DNA from: an uncultured Bacteroidales bacterium
GTDB taxonomy: Bacteria; Bacteroidota; Bacteroidia; Bacteroidales; UBA932
Assembly: GCA_900318955.1 (NCBI GenBank)
Contig: ONMJ01000007.1
Span: 26,332 to 90,331 of the forward strand
Length of the DNA stretch: 64,000 nt
Direction: 5' to 3'
The notes under the pieces were generated by a model, which ran no database searches, was not told the origin of the DNA, and saw nothing but the letters and a program-made list of their open reading frames with translations. This document shows positions 45,370-54,497 of the stretch, piece after piece. Made by a program: the position numbers and the translations under genes. The first letter of the stretch is position 1; the number at the start of each line of letters is the position of its first letter.

Positions 45370-46443
45370 ATGAAAAAAGTTCATGTTTTCAATGCAGGGC
45401 CCTGCCTCCTCCCGCAGGTAGCGATTGACAATGCAATCGAGGCTCTGAAGGACTTCAAGGGTACCGGAGTCTCAGTGCTTTCCATCTCCCACCGCACTAA
45501 AGAATGGGACGAAGTAATGAATGAATGCCGCGCTCTTTGGAAGGAACTTCTCAATATTCCCGACACCCATGAAGTTGTATTCCTCGGTGGAGGCGCATCG
45601 CTTCAATTCCTTTATGTTGCCATGAACTACCTTGAGAAGAAGGCTGCCTACCTGGACACAGGAGTATGGGCTCACAAAGCCCTCAAAGAGGCTCAGGGAA
45701 TCGGCGAGGCGTATGCTATCGCATGCTCGAAGGACAAGAACTACACCTATATCCCGAAGGGCTTCGAGATTCCGACCGATATCGACTATCTCCATATCAC
45801 GACCAACAACACAATCTACGGCACCGAGATCAAGGAAGACATAGACTGCCCAGTCCCTCTAATCGCTGATATGTCTTCTGATATCATGAGCCGCCCTGTG
45901 GATGTTTCCAAATATGACCTGATCTACGGCGGAGCCCAGAAGAATGTCGGCCCCGCGGGCGTTATTTTCGCAATTATCCGAAAGGACTCCCTCGGCCGCG
46001 TCAGCCGCTACATCCCGACAATGCTCGACTATCGCACCCACATTGACAAACTCTCTATGTTCAATACCCCTCCGGTGTTCTCGATATTCGTGATGAACGA
46101 GACCCTCAAGTGGCTCAAGTCAATCGGCGGCGTAGAGGCTATTCACAAGATCAATATGGAAAAAGCCGATCTCCTTTATAACGAGATTGACCGCAACTCC
46201 CTCTTTGTCGGTACCGCAGAAAAGGAGGACCGCTCCTGCATGAATGTATGCTTTGTAATGGCTCCCGGCTACGAGGATCTGCAGGACGAGTTCTTCGCCT
46301 TCGCTAAAGAACGCGGTATGATCGGCATCAAGGGCCACCGCTCGGTAGGCGGCTTCCGCGCCTCCATCTACAACGCCTGCACCATCGAAGATGTCCAGGC
46401 TCTCGTCGATTGCATGAAAGAATTTGAAAATCTAAAGAAATGA
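45370..46443 (+). CDS. serC: Phosphoserine aminotransferase
   Basis: 357 aa. PLP enzyme making 3-phosphoserine (and used in pyridoxal phosphate synthesis in some bacteria). [64 protein letters not shown] and the PLP lysine in [13 protein letters not shown] are visible, as is [16 protein letters not shown]. The stop overlaps serA by ATGA. Confidence 0.96.
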   Translation: MKKVHVFNAGPCLLPQVAIDNAIEALKDFKGTGVSVLSISHRTKEWDEVMNECRALWKELLNIPDTHEVVFLGGGASLQFLYVAMNYLEKKAAYLDTGVWAHKALKEAQGIGEAYAIACSKDKNYTYIPKGFEIPTDIDYLHITTNNTIYGTEIKEDIDCPVPLIADMSSDIMSRPVDVSKYDLIYGGAQKNVGPAGVIFAIIRKDSLGRVSRYIPTMLDYRTHIDKLSMFNTPPVFSIFVMNETLKWLKSIGGVEAIHKINMEKADLLYNEIDRNSLFVGTAEKEDRSCMNVCFVMAPGYEDLQDEFFAFAKERGMIGIKGHRSVGGFRASIYNACTIEDVQALVDCMKEFENLKK

Positions 46444-47298
46444 AAGTACTCCTAGCAACCCAGAAGCCTTTTGCTGCAAAGGCCGTCGAAGGAATTGAGT
46501 CCATCCTGAAAGAGGCCGGACACGAAGTCGAAAAACTCGAAAAATACGAGTCCCAAGAGGATCTCATCGCCGCTGCGGCAGATGCCGAGGCCATGATTAT
46601 CCGTTCCGACAAAGTAACCGCAGAGGTGCTTGAAGCGGCGAAAAAGCTCAAGATCGTGGTTCGCGCCGGAGCCGGTTTCGACAATGTAGATCTCGCCGCT
46701 GCGACTGCTCATGGAGTAGTTGTGATGAACACTCCCGGCCAGAACAGCAACGCTGTCGCCGAGCTCGCGATTGCGATGATGATATATATGTCCCGCACCC
46801 AGTTCACCCCTGCAACAGGGTCAGAGATCATGGGCAAAAAGCTTGGAATCCAGGCCTTTGGCAATGTCGGCCGCCTCGTAGGAGCCAAGGCAGAGGCTCT
46901 CGGAATGAAAGTTATGGCCATCGACCCGTTCCTCCCCGCTGAGAAGATCATCGCGGGAGGCGCTGAACCCTCCGGAGACCATTAAATCAATCGGGTACGA
47001 CCTCGTCACAAAGATGCCGAAGGGTGCATGCCTTGTCAACACCGCCCGAAAGGAAGTAATTGACGAAGAGGGACTTATGAAGGCTCTAGAAGAAAGACAG
47101 GATCTCAAATACATCACCGACGTCATGCCCGACAATTACGCCGAGATGAAGGAAAAGTTCGGTCTCCGCGTCTTCGCAACGCCAAAGAAAATGGGCGCAC
47201 AGACTTCAGAAGCCAATATAAACGCAGGCCTTGCTGCCGCACGTCAGATTGTTGATTATTTCGCTACAGGCAATACCCGTTTCCAAGTAAACAAGTAA
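46440..47298 (+). pseudogene. serA: D-3-phosphoglycerate dehydrogenase, broken by internal deletion and frameshift
   Basis: Two frames are needed. Residues 1-175 (46440 to about 46964) are a normal N-terminus with VVRAGAGFDNVDLAAATA, NTPGQNSNAVAELA and the NAD loop GKKLGIQAFGNVGRLVG. The frame then ends SGDH-stop at 46983-46985. The +1 frame continues from about 46963 as LNPPETIKSIGYDLVTKMPKG and on to KKMGAQTSEANINAG and VNK at 47298. Compared with my recollection of the about 306-aa Bacteroidales form, roughly 20 residues (ending in the SLH segment) are missing at the junction. True inactivation, or an assembly or sequencing error, cannot be told apart here. Confidence 0.85.
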
Positions 47299-47302
47299 TT
47301 AT

Positions 47303-48562
47303 ATGGTAAGAGTAAAACCCTTTGCGGCGATTCGCCCGCCGAAAGACATAGTCACCGAAGTAGCGGCTCCGCCGTACGATGTCCTCAACTCCGAAGAAGC
47401 TCTGGAAATGGCCGGCGAGAAGTCCCTTCTCCATATTACCAAGCCGGAAATCGACTTTACGCCAATTGCCGGAGAGCATGAGCAGCGCACTTACGACAAG
47501 GCCGTCGAGAACTTCAAGGCATGGAAGGAGCGCGGATGGCTCAGGCAGGATCCGAAGGAGTGCTATTATGTCTATGCCCAGACCATGGACGGCCGCACCC
47601 AGTACGGAATCGTACTCTGCGCCCATATCGATGACTACGCAGACGGTCATATCAAGAAACATGAGCTGACCCGAAAGGACAAGGAAGATGACCGAATGGT
47701 ACATGTAAGGATCCAGAGTTCCAACATAGAGCCGGTTTTCTTCGCCTTCAAGGACAATCCCTCTATTATCGCCATAATCAACAAGACAATTGAGAAGGCT
47801 CCCGAGTACGATTTTACCGACGAGAGAGGCTTCGGACATACTTTCTGGGTAATCGACGACGATGAGGATATCCGCAGGATCACCGAACTATTCACAGGCG
47901 AAGTCGATGCATTCTACGTCGCTGACGGCCACCACCGCACTGCCGCGGCAGCACGCGTAGGAGCCGAAAGAAGGGCACAGAATCCCCATCACACCGGAAA
48001 TGAGGAGTATAACTGGTTCATGGCCGTTTGCTTCCCGGAGAGTCATCTCAGAATAATTGATTACAATCGCGTCGTCAGAGACCTCAACAATCTCCCGAAA
48101 GAGGCATTCCTAAAGGCACTGGAAGAGGATTTCGAAGTGACTCTTGAGACAAAGCCATGCTGCGGAAGGCCAGCTATTCCATATTCCCCGAAGGCTCTCC
48201 ATAATTTCAGCATGTATCTCGACGGAAGTTGGTACAGCCTTACCGCGAAGCCGGGACGCTACGACGACAATGATCCGATAGGAGTTCTCGATGTCACCAT
48301 CCTCTCAAATCTTGTTCTCGACAAGATTCTCGGAATCAAAGATCTTCGCACCGACAAGAGAATTGACTTCGTTGGAGGCATTCGCGGACTAGGAGAACTC
48401 TCCAGAAGGGTCGACAGCGGAGAGATGAAGGTTGCTTTCGCTCTTTATCCTGTCTCAATGGAGCAGCTGATGAAGATTGCCGACAGCGGCAACATCATGC
48501 CTCCGAAGACAACATGGTTTGAGCCCAAGCTTCGCTCAGGACTGGCAATTCACAGTTTCTAG
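47303..48562 (+). CDS. DUF1015 family protein
   Basis: 419 aa. Begins VRVKPFAAIRPPKDIVTEVAAPPYDV (seen in parts), with YYVYAQTMDGRTQYGIVLCA, HELTRKDKEDDRMVHVRIQ, FYVADGHHRTAAAARVGAERR and a C-terminal MPPKTTWFEPKLRSGLAIH, all characteristic of DUF1015. Biochemical role not established to my knowledge. It lies 4 nt after serA; serC-serA-DUF1015 is a recurrent order in Bacteroidales, suggesting a link to serine metabolism (inference). Confidence 0.93.
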   Translation: MVRVKPFAAIRPPKDIVTEVAAPPYDVLNSEEALEMAGEKSLLHITKPEIDFTPIAGEHEQRTYDKAVENFKAWKERGWLRQDPKECYYVYAQTMDGRTQYGIVLCAHIDDYADGHIKKHELTRKDKEDDRMVHVRIQSSNIEPVFFAFKDNPSIIAIINKTIEKAPEYDFTDERGFGHTFWVIDDDEDIRRITELFTGEVDAFYVADGHHRTAAAARVGAERRAQNPHHTGNEEYNWFMAVCFPESHLRIIDYNRVVRDLNNLPKEAFLKALEEDFEVTLETKPCCGRPAIPYSPKALHNFSMYLDGSWYSLTAKPGRYDDNDPIGVLDVTILSNLVLDKILGIKDLRTDKRIDFVGGIRGLGELSRRVDSGEMKVAFALYPVSMEQLMKIADSGNIMPPKTTWFEPKLRSGLAIHSF

Positions 48563-48580
48563 GCGGAACAATCGCAACGC

Positions 48581-48611
48581 AAAAAAGGTGACCTCGCGGC
48601 CACCTTTTTTT
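48581..48611. terminator. Bidirectional intrinsic terminator
   Basis: A-run, GGTG-A-CC / GG-C-CACC stem with a TCGC loop, and T-run, between the convergent DUF1015 and DUF6515 genes. Confidence 0.85.
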
Positions 48612-48628
48612 ATTATATGGAGATCATA

Positions 48629-50092
48629 CTACCTGTAGATCGAGTACCTGTTGTAGAGGTCGCCATACATCTGGCCGAGAACCTCTAGATAAGGCTGGGA
48701 ATTGAAGAGCATCGTACGGTAGACTGTATTGTCAACCAGGTAATACTCTGTTCCGTTCATAACGATCGTCTCGTAGTCATCCGGAAGCGAAGTGACAAGA
48801 GCACCTGCAGGAGGGATGATGGTAGTGTAGTTGCCGTTCTGATAGATGTAGAACACGCCGTCCTGATAGAAGTAGTCAGAGTTGGCATATGCATAGCTCT
48901 GGACGAGACCGAGCTTGGAAGCAATCTCATAAGCAGAGAGTGCGCGGTTGCCGTTGAGTGCATATGAAGCATTCTGCTGCGCTATTATGGCATTGTTCTG
49001 TGCAATGATACGGTTCTGCTCTGCGATGGTCGCATAATTAGCGAATGTCGTATTGAACGTCCTGTAGACGTTGGTATAGTATGAGAACCTCACTGCGTTG
49101 AGCATTGCGCGCTCGATAGCGTGCTCTACCCTGATTCCGAAAGGAGGTCTGCAGACATAGTAGACACCACCGTGGAGCCTGTAGTAGATATTGTTATAGA
49201 TGTAGTAGTCGATTCCCCAGAAGGTCGCTCTACGATAGCGAGGAGGCAGATAGCTGACTCTGTAGCCATAGTAGTGAGGAGTGTCACCCCAGAAGAGGCC
49301 TGGACGGTCGTAGGTGAGGTGGGTCCTCTCGCGAGGAGGGATACGCCCTACATTGTAGTGGTCATCCATACGGAACCCGCTGTCGGTGTAGCGGTAGTTA
49401 CCGCCGTTGTCGCGATAGTTCTCGGTAGGAGCTATATTGTTTGAAGAAGGATTTCCAAGGCCCTGACGGGTCACGTTGCTATTGTCGCGAACGGTATTTC
49501 CGGAAACCCTTGTCGCTGATCCGCTCTGGACGGAACGGGAGGTTGTCTGAGCATCAGAGTTTGTAATAGCCCTGGTGGTAGATCCGCTGGTGCGGGTCGC
49601 ACTGCCGTTCTGGACAGAACGGGAGGTAGTGCCACTCTGGACGGCTGATCCGGTAGAGCGGGAGGTTGTTCCACTCTGACGAGTGGTGGTACCGCTCTGA
49701 CGGGTGGTAGTGCCGCTCTGGCGAGTGGTGGTGCCGCTTTGACGGGTGGTAGTGCCGCTCTGAACGGCTGATCCGGTAGAGCGGGAGGTTGTTCCACTCT
49801 GACGAGTGGTGGTACCGCTCTGGCGAGTGGTTGTTCCGCTCTGACGGGTTGTCGTGCCGGTAGACCTTGAAACCGATGAAGTTGAACGAGAAGTATTTCC
49901 GCTCTGGCGGGAAGTGATTCCGCTCTGACGGGTAGAAGATGAGCTGCTGATATTTGAAGAGCCACGAGTGCTCTGAGTGGTAGTCGCTCTTGAAGAGCTG
50001 CGCGCCCTTGTCTGGGCTGATGCTCCAGAATATGCGGTTGTGATTGCAATCGCCATCACGAGGGCTGTTACCGCTGTATAGAATCTTTTCAT
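48629..50092 (-). CDS. Secreted DUF6515-like protein with Ser/Thr/Arg/Gln heptad repeats
   Basis: 487 aa. Signal peptide (ends SGASAQ). Residues about 30-215 are low complexity, built mostly of TTRQSGT-type 7-residue units interrupted by SRSTGSAVQSG blocks. The C-terminal half has IYNNIYYRLHGGVYYVCRPPFG, then ERTHLTYDRPG earlier and PPAGALVTSLPDDYETIV followed by NGTEYYLVDNTVYR near the end, the pattern I associate with DUF6515. The repeat part is basic and probably disordered. It lies 17 nt after namZ, probably in the same transcript. Function unknown. Confidence 0.82.
   Translation of the reverse strand: MKRFYTAVTALVMAIAITTAYSGASAQTRARSSSRATTTQSTRGSSNISSSSSTRQSGITSRQSGNTSRSTSSVSRSTGTTTRQSGTTTRQSGTTTRQSGTTSRSTGSAVQSGTTTRQSGTTTRQSGTTTRQSGTTTRQSGTTSRSTGSAVQSGTTSRSVQNGSATRTSGSTTRAITNSDAQTTSRSVQSGSATRVSGNTVRDNSNVTRQGLGNPSSNNIAPTENYRDNGGNYRYTDSGFRMDDHYNVGRIPPRERTHLTYDRPGLFWGDTPHYYGYRVSYLPPRYRRATFWGIDYYIYNNIYYRLHGGVYYVCRPPFGIRVEHAIERAMLNAVRFSYYTNVYRTFNTTFANYATIAEQNRIIAQNNAIIAQQNASYALNGNRALSAYEIASKLGLVQSYAYANSDYFYQDGVFYIYQNGNYTTIIPPAGALVTSLPDDYETIVMNGTEYYLVDNTVYRTMLFNSQPYLEVLGQMYGDLYNRYSIYR
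49590..49990 (-). repeat. Nested coding tandem repeats (21-bp units and 123-bp higher-order copy)
   Basis: Inside the DUF6515-like gene. The 21-bp unit encodes TTRQSGT. A 59-bp stretch at 49641-49699 recurs identically at 49764-49822, period 123 bp (41 codons), indicating recent duplication by slippage or recombination. Confidence 0.85.
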
Positions 50093-50109
50093 GACTTTAG
50101 GTTATTAAG

Positions 50110-51357
50110 TTATTTGTATAAATAGTACTTACGGGAAAGCGCCTTGAAATCTTCGACATCTTTCATCCAGTAGGACTCTATGTCTTCGACCCTCAGCCTC
50201 TTCCCGAATTCCTTACGGACAAAATCCGTACCACAAACAATATCGAACATTCTCAAGCGCCCTTCCTCGAGGAAAGGATTGTGGTCGGGATAAAGCTCTC
50301 CGACCGCCTGCATGACGTAGAACTGCACTAAAGTCACATTTGCAGCTTCATAATCCGTATAGAAATATTGAACACCATTCAAGTCTTTTCCTGCAAGATT
50401 ACCAAAAAACGGTTTATAATGAATTGTGCGGAAAGCGACTCCTGTAAGATTATAACTATCCAGTCTGGCCTTCAGTTTATCAGCATCTATCCATTCAGCG
50501 GCGAACACCTGGAATGGAAGGGTATAGCCGACCCCGATATTAAGGTAATTCTGGAATTCACCTGCGATACCGGCGGAAGGATAGCCGATAGCAGCATCAG
50601 GGGAAGGAATCTGAGGGGACGGGAGAATCCAAGGGAGCTTAGTATCGGTATATCTCATATCCCGGTGCCATCCTTCCATAGGAATGACTGTCAACTTGCA
50701 TGAAAGCGGTTTTTCATCGCCTTTCTCTCCACAATTCAGGCCCTCTTCATTGAGGAGAATTGCAAGCTCACCCGGGGTGAGACCGTAGATATAAGGAATC
50801 TTGAACTCGCTGACAAAAGAATGGAATCCTGGCTCAGTATAGCACCCCTCCACTTTGTTGCCTCCCAGGGGGTTGGGGCGGTCGAGAATGACTACCTCTA
50901 TACCCTGCTCGGCGCAGGCGCGCATCACAAGTCCCATCGTGCTGATAAATGTATATGAGCGGGACCCGACATCCTGGATATCATAGACCATTACATCGAT
51001 TCCCTTGAGCATGGCGGGACTGGGCTTGCGGTATTTACCATAAATAGAATAGACGGGAAGGCCGGTCGTAGGGTCTTTATAATCCGTCACTTTACCTCCT
51101 GCATAGACATCTCCGCGGACTCCATGCTCGGGACCGTAAAGAGCCACAAGTTTTACTTGAGGAGCCTCGAAGAGGATGTCAATCGTAGAACGCAGATTGC
51201 GGTCGACGCCGCTCGGATTGGTCACAAGCCCGACTTTTTTCCCCTTAAGAACATCGAATCCGCGCTCGGCAAGGACTTCGATGCCAGGTTTCACCTGTGC
51301 AAAGGCGCTGGCGCTGAAAAGCACCGCCAACGAAATGAATAATGATCTTATTTTCAT
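50110..51357 (-). CDS. namZ: Exported exo-beta-N-acetylmuramidase NamZ (DUF1343, GH171)
   Basis: 415 aa with signal peptide (MKIRSLFISLAVLFSASAFA). Family motifs: KKVGLVTNPSGVDRNLRSTI, LYGPEHGVRGDVYAGGKV, VMVYDIQDVGSRSYTFISTM, VILDRPNPLGG and TPGELAILLNEEG. Characterised DUF1343 proteins remove terminal MurNAc from peptidoglycan fragments. It follows ampG by 10 nt, matching a cell-wall recovery role. Confidence 0.93.
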   Translation of the reverse strand: MKIRSLFISLAVLFSASAFAQVKPGIEVLAERGFDVLKGKKVGLVTNPSGVDRNLRSTIDILFEAPQVKLVALYGPEHGVRGDVYAGGKVTDYKDPTTGLPVYSIYGKYRKPSPAMLKGIDVMVYDIQDVGSRSYTFISTMGLVMRACAEQGIEVVILDRPNPLGGNKVEGCYTEPGFHSFVSEFKIPYIYGLTPGELAILLNEEGLNCGEKGDEKPLSCKLTVIPMEGWHRDMRYTDTKLPWILPSPQIPSPDAAIGYPSAGIAGEFQNYLNIGVGYTLPFQVFAAEWIDADKLKARLDSYNLTGVAFRTIHYKPFFGNLAGKDLNGVQYFYTDYEAANVTLVQFYVMQAVGELYPDHNPFLEEGRLRMFDIVCGTDFVRKEFGKRLRVEDIESYWMKDVEDFKALSRKYYLYK

Positions 51358-51367
51358 TTGTTAAATA

Positions 51368-52684
51368 TTATTTCTTTCCAAATTCAGCAGGAACTGTCCT
51401 CCTAACGACAATGGTAACCGCCACTGTCGCCAGGCAGCAAGAGATGACCATCCAGAAGAAGCCGACATACCCGAGAGACTGCTGGAGCCATCCCGCGAAA
51501 AACCCTGGAATCATCATACTGAGGGCCATAAATGCCGTACATAGGGAATAATGGGAAGTCTTGAACTCGCCTTCCGAAATGAATATCATATATAGCATAT
51601 AGGCTGTGAATCCGAATCCATAGCCGAATTGCTCAATAAAGACACAGGTACTGATGACTGCTATGTTTGTCGGGCACGCCATACTGAGATAGACAAATGT
51701 AAGGCACGGAAGGGTCATACATGCCGCCATCGGCCACAGAGCCTTCTTAAGGCCCCATCTGGACGCAGCAATACCGCCGATGATGCCTCCGACAGTAAGG
51801 CCTATGATACCGATGGTTCCATACACCAGGCCGACAGTCTCAGTCGAAAGAGCGAGTCCGCCCTTATCCGCTGCATCAAGAAGGAAGGGGTTGATCATCT
51901 TTATAAGGAAGGCCTCCGGGAGACGGTAAAGCAGCATGAAAACTATCGCAAGCCAGACGAAGGGCTTCTTGAAAAATGTTACGAAAGTACGGCCGAACTC
52001 CTTGAAAATCTCACCTGGAGATGTTGCGTCTTCACGTTTGAAATCGGCTGCGGGACGCGGCATCATAAAGACATGGTACAGGGTAATCAGACCAAAGAGA
52101 ACGGCACAGATTATCATAGTAACACTCCAAGCTCGTGGAATATCTCCGTACTTTGTCTCCAAAAGACCGGCAATTACAACGAGTACGCCCTGCCCGAAGA
52201 TGGAAGAAAGGCGGTAGAAAGTGCTTCGGATACCCACGAACAGGGATTGGTCACCTTGGCTAAGAGCGAGCATATAATACCCGTCAGCTGCAATATCATG
52301 GGTGGCGGAAGCGAAGGCTGTCACCCAGAAGATAATGAGAGTCAGGACAAACAGCGATACCGGAGTCTCCCCTGTAGCAATGACTTCCGGAGAAGGATGC
52401 GGCAAAGCAAGTGCCAGCCCGATGAAGGTCGCACTCATGAGAATCTGCATGGCCACGACCCACCAGCGCTTAGTCTTGATAATGTCAACAAAAGGGCTCC
52501 AGAACGGCTTGATCACCCATGGAAGATAAAGTATACTCGTATAAGCGGCAATGTCCACATTGGACATTCCCATCTTTTTGAACATTATCGTAGATATAGT
52601 GTTGACGATAAAATAAGGAATCCCCTCCGCAAAATAAAGCGTTGGGACCCAGAACCATGGAGAAAGGCTATTAGACTGTTTCAT
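51368..52684 (-). CDS. ampG: AmpG-like MFS muropeptide permease
   Basis: 438 aa with about 12 hydrophobic segments. The N-terminal LYFAEGIPYFIVNTI and LPWVIKPFWSPFVDIIKTK segments and ATHDIAADGYYMLAL are typical of AmpG-type transporters that bring anhydromuropeptides into the cytoplasm. First gene of the ampG-namZ-DUF6515 unit and divergent from the DUF6377 regulator. Exact substrate inferred from family and from namZ. Confidence 0.88.
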   Translation of the reverse strand: MKQSNSLSPWFWVPTLYFAEGIPYFIVNTISTIMFKKMGMSNVDIAAYTSILYLPWVIKPFWSPFVDIIKTKRWWVVAMQILMSATFIGLALALPHPSPEVIATGETPVSLFVLTLIIFWVTAFASATHDIAADGYYMLALSQGDQSLFVGIRSTFYRLSSIFGQGVLVVIAGLLETKYGDIPRAWSVTMIICAVLFGLITLYHVFMMPRPAADFKREDATSPGEIFKEFGRTFVTFFKKPFVWLAIVFMLLYRLPEAFLIKMINPFLLDAADKGGLALSTETVGLVYGTIGIIGLTVGGIIGGIAASRWGLKKALWPMAACMTLPCLTFVYLSMACPTNIAVISTCVFIEQFGYGFGFTAYMLYMIFISEGEFKTSHYSLCTAFMALSMMIPGFFAGWLQQSLGYVGFFWMVISCCLATVAVTIVVRRTVPAEFGKK

Positions 52685-52705
52685 TGATTACTCTGTGTTA
52701 TCATG

Positions 52706-52713
52706 CAAATATA
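52706..52713 (-). promoter_or_regulatory. Candidate -7 element for ampG
   Basis: Minus strand TATATTTG, 21 nt before the ampG ATG. No -33 match seen. Confidence 0.5.
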
Positions 52714-52761
52714 CAAAATCGCTCAGAAAAAAAGGAAGTAAAGTTTTTGAATCGGAATGCT

Positions 52762-52769
52762 TATCTTTG
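52762..52769 (+). promoter_or_regulatory. Candidate -7 element for the DUF6377 regulator
   Basis: TATCTTTG, 21 nt before the ATG at 52791; a TTTG at 52746-52749 is only 12 nt upstream, too close for a standard -33. Confidence 0.5.
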
Positions 52770-52790
52770 TGAAATAAGAAAAACAGTAGG

Positions 52791-54353
52791 ATGAAACGCC
52801 TTCTATATATATTTGTACTGACTCTCGTTGTCCTTGGATGCACTAAGGATCCCCTTGAAAGCAAGCTGAAGGAGCTGGACAAGATGCTTTCCAACAGGGC
52901 TGTATACGCCCAAAAACTTGAACACAGGGCGGATAGTATAAGGCTCGAAATGGGGAAAACAGAAAATGATTCCCTTAGATGGGAATATGCTGATACTCTC
53001 TTCAACATGTATCGGTTTTTCCAGGTCGATTCATCCATGAAGTACCTGAAAATCATGGAAAAGTGCGCAGGAGAAGATCCAACAAGACAGTTCCTGTGCT
53101 CTTTCTGTCAGGTGGAGATTGACGTGTCGTTAAGAAAATACAAAGATGCGGAAGACATCCTCACATCCATGGATACTCTCCAAATGAACAACCAGTTGAA
53201 AAGCCAGTATTATTCCTCACTGCTCCTTTTGTATGCCACAGAAGTTAGGGATGTCGCCCTTCCGGAGGATATGCGCTTTTCAAATGACTCAACCCGCGAC
53301 GAGATGAGAAACAGGCTCATCGCGAGTCTGAAAACATCTTCTTTCGAATATATAAGGAGGAATGCAGTCAGAGATTATAAACAGGGGCGCTACGAAGAAT
53401 CAATCCGAAGCCTGGAAGAACTTGTCGAAAACTCAAAATCTCTGCAAGAAAAATCAAATGCAGCCTGGTCTTTGTCGAACGCCTACTGGAATGCAGGCGA
53501 CAAAAAAAATCAAATGATCTGGCTTGCCCAAGGGGCAATTTACGATATACAGATTCCTGTCAGGGAGTTCTTGTCGCTTTACGAACTGGCAAATCTCGTT
53601 TATGAGGACCACCAACTGGTTCGAGCTTCAAGATACAACCAGATAGTCCTCGAAGAAGCACTTCTATGTAACTTCAATGCCCGCCTTTACAGTTCTGCCT
53701 CTTCCCAGCTCAACATAGTAAGAGCCGTAGAGTACGAGCAGCGGCGCCAAAGGATAATAAGTATTCTCGTCATCCTGCTTCTGAGCGCCCTCACTATCAC
53801 TATCGCTGCACTGCTGAGACATTCAAGATCGCAGGCAAGGAACATCCGGGTAGGGGCTAAGAAACTTGAAAAAGTCAACAATAGACTCGAGGAGGCCAAC
53901 AGGATAAAAGAAGGATATGTCTTTCAGTACATGAACCTCTCGGCAAAATACCTCGGTCTTGTAGAAGACTATCGCCACTCTCTACGCGTAACGCTCAAAG
54001 AAGATGGAGAAGAGGCCTTAAAACAAATGCTACGCGAACAATCGGCGACGAGAGATAATTATAATGAGTTCTACCGCATTTTTGACGAAACTTTCCTCGG
54101 GGTATTCCCGGACTTTGTAGAGGATGTCAATTCACTTCTGAGAGAAGAAGCACGCTTCAGCCTTAGCAACAAGAAGGAACTATCCACTGGGCTAAGAATC
54201 CTGGCCGTAATCAGGCTCGGAATTACAGACAGCGGGAAGATCGCACAGTTCCTCAACTGCGCTCCTACGTCGGTCTATACCCACCGCAGCAAAATCAAGA
54301 AACAGGCCCTCTGCCCACCCGAAGAATTCGAAAAAAGGCTTTGTCAAATCTAG
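52791..54353 (+). CDS. DUF6377 membrane-anchored regulator with C-terminal HTH
   Basis: 520 aa. N-terminal signal/lipobox VVLGC, then a helical region (about 20-320; KLKELDKMLSNRAVYAQKLE) likely TPR-like and periplasmic, one membrane segment (IISILVILLLSALTITIAAL), a coiled coil (EKVNNRLEEANRIKEGY), and a C-terminal LuxR-like helix-turn-helix (LRILAVIRLGITDSGKIAQF, then CAPTSVYTHRSKIKKQA). DUF6377 proteins accompany Sus-type loci in Bacteroidota. It immediately precedes the SusCD locus and is its probable regulator. A lipid anchor together with a transmembrane helix is characteristic but mechanistically unexplained. Confidence 0.88.
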   Translation: MKRLLYIFVLTLVVLGCTKDPLESKLKELDKMLSNRAVYAQKLEHRADSIRLEMGKTENDSLRWEYADTLFNMYRFFQVDSSMKYLKIMEKCAGEDPTRQFLCSFCQVEIDVSLRKYKDAEDILTSMDTLQMNNQLKSQYYSSLLLLYATEVRDVALPEDMRFSNDSTRDEMRNRLIASLKTSSFEYIRRNAVRDYKQGRYEESIRSLEELVENSKSLQEKSNAAWSLSNAYWNAGDKKNQMIWLAQGAIYDIQIPVREFLSLYELANLVYEDHQLVRASRYNQIVLEEALLCNFNARLYSSASSQLNIVRAVEYEQRRQRIISILVILLLSALTITIAALLRHSRSQARNIRVGAKKLEKVNNRLEEANRIKEGYVFQYMNLSAKYLGLVEDYRHSLRVTLKEDGEEALKQMLREQSATRDNYNEFYRIFDETFLGVFPDFVEDVNSLLREEARFSLSNKKELSTGLRILAVIRLGITDSGKIAQFLNCAPTSVYTHRSKIKKQALCPPEEFEKRLCQI

Positions 54354-54446
54354 ATAATACCCTTGACTGCTCAATAGCAAATAACCTGCTTATCAAAATA
54401 TTACAAAAATAATCCCAAAAACAAATCTAGAAAAGGGAAGACCCGG

Positions 54447-54478
54447 TTTTTTTGAATACATATTTGGGGGTACATTTG
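54447..54478 (+). promoter_or_regulatory. Promoter of the polysaccharide utilization operon
   Basis: TACATTTG (54471-54478) with a T-run ending TTTG (54447-54454); TTTT lies at exactly 20 nt, TTTG at 16 nt. 20 nt from the -7 element to the ATG at 54498. Confidence 0.5.
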
Positions 54479-54497
54479 TCAAAAAAACAGACCAAAT

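Noticed and set aside
49590-49990. Possible CRISPR-like array
   Set aside because: Units are 21 bp with no unique spacers, stay in frame in a secreted protein, and no cas genes are present.
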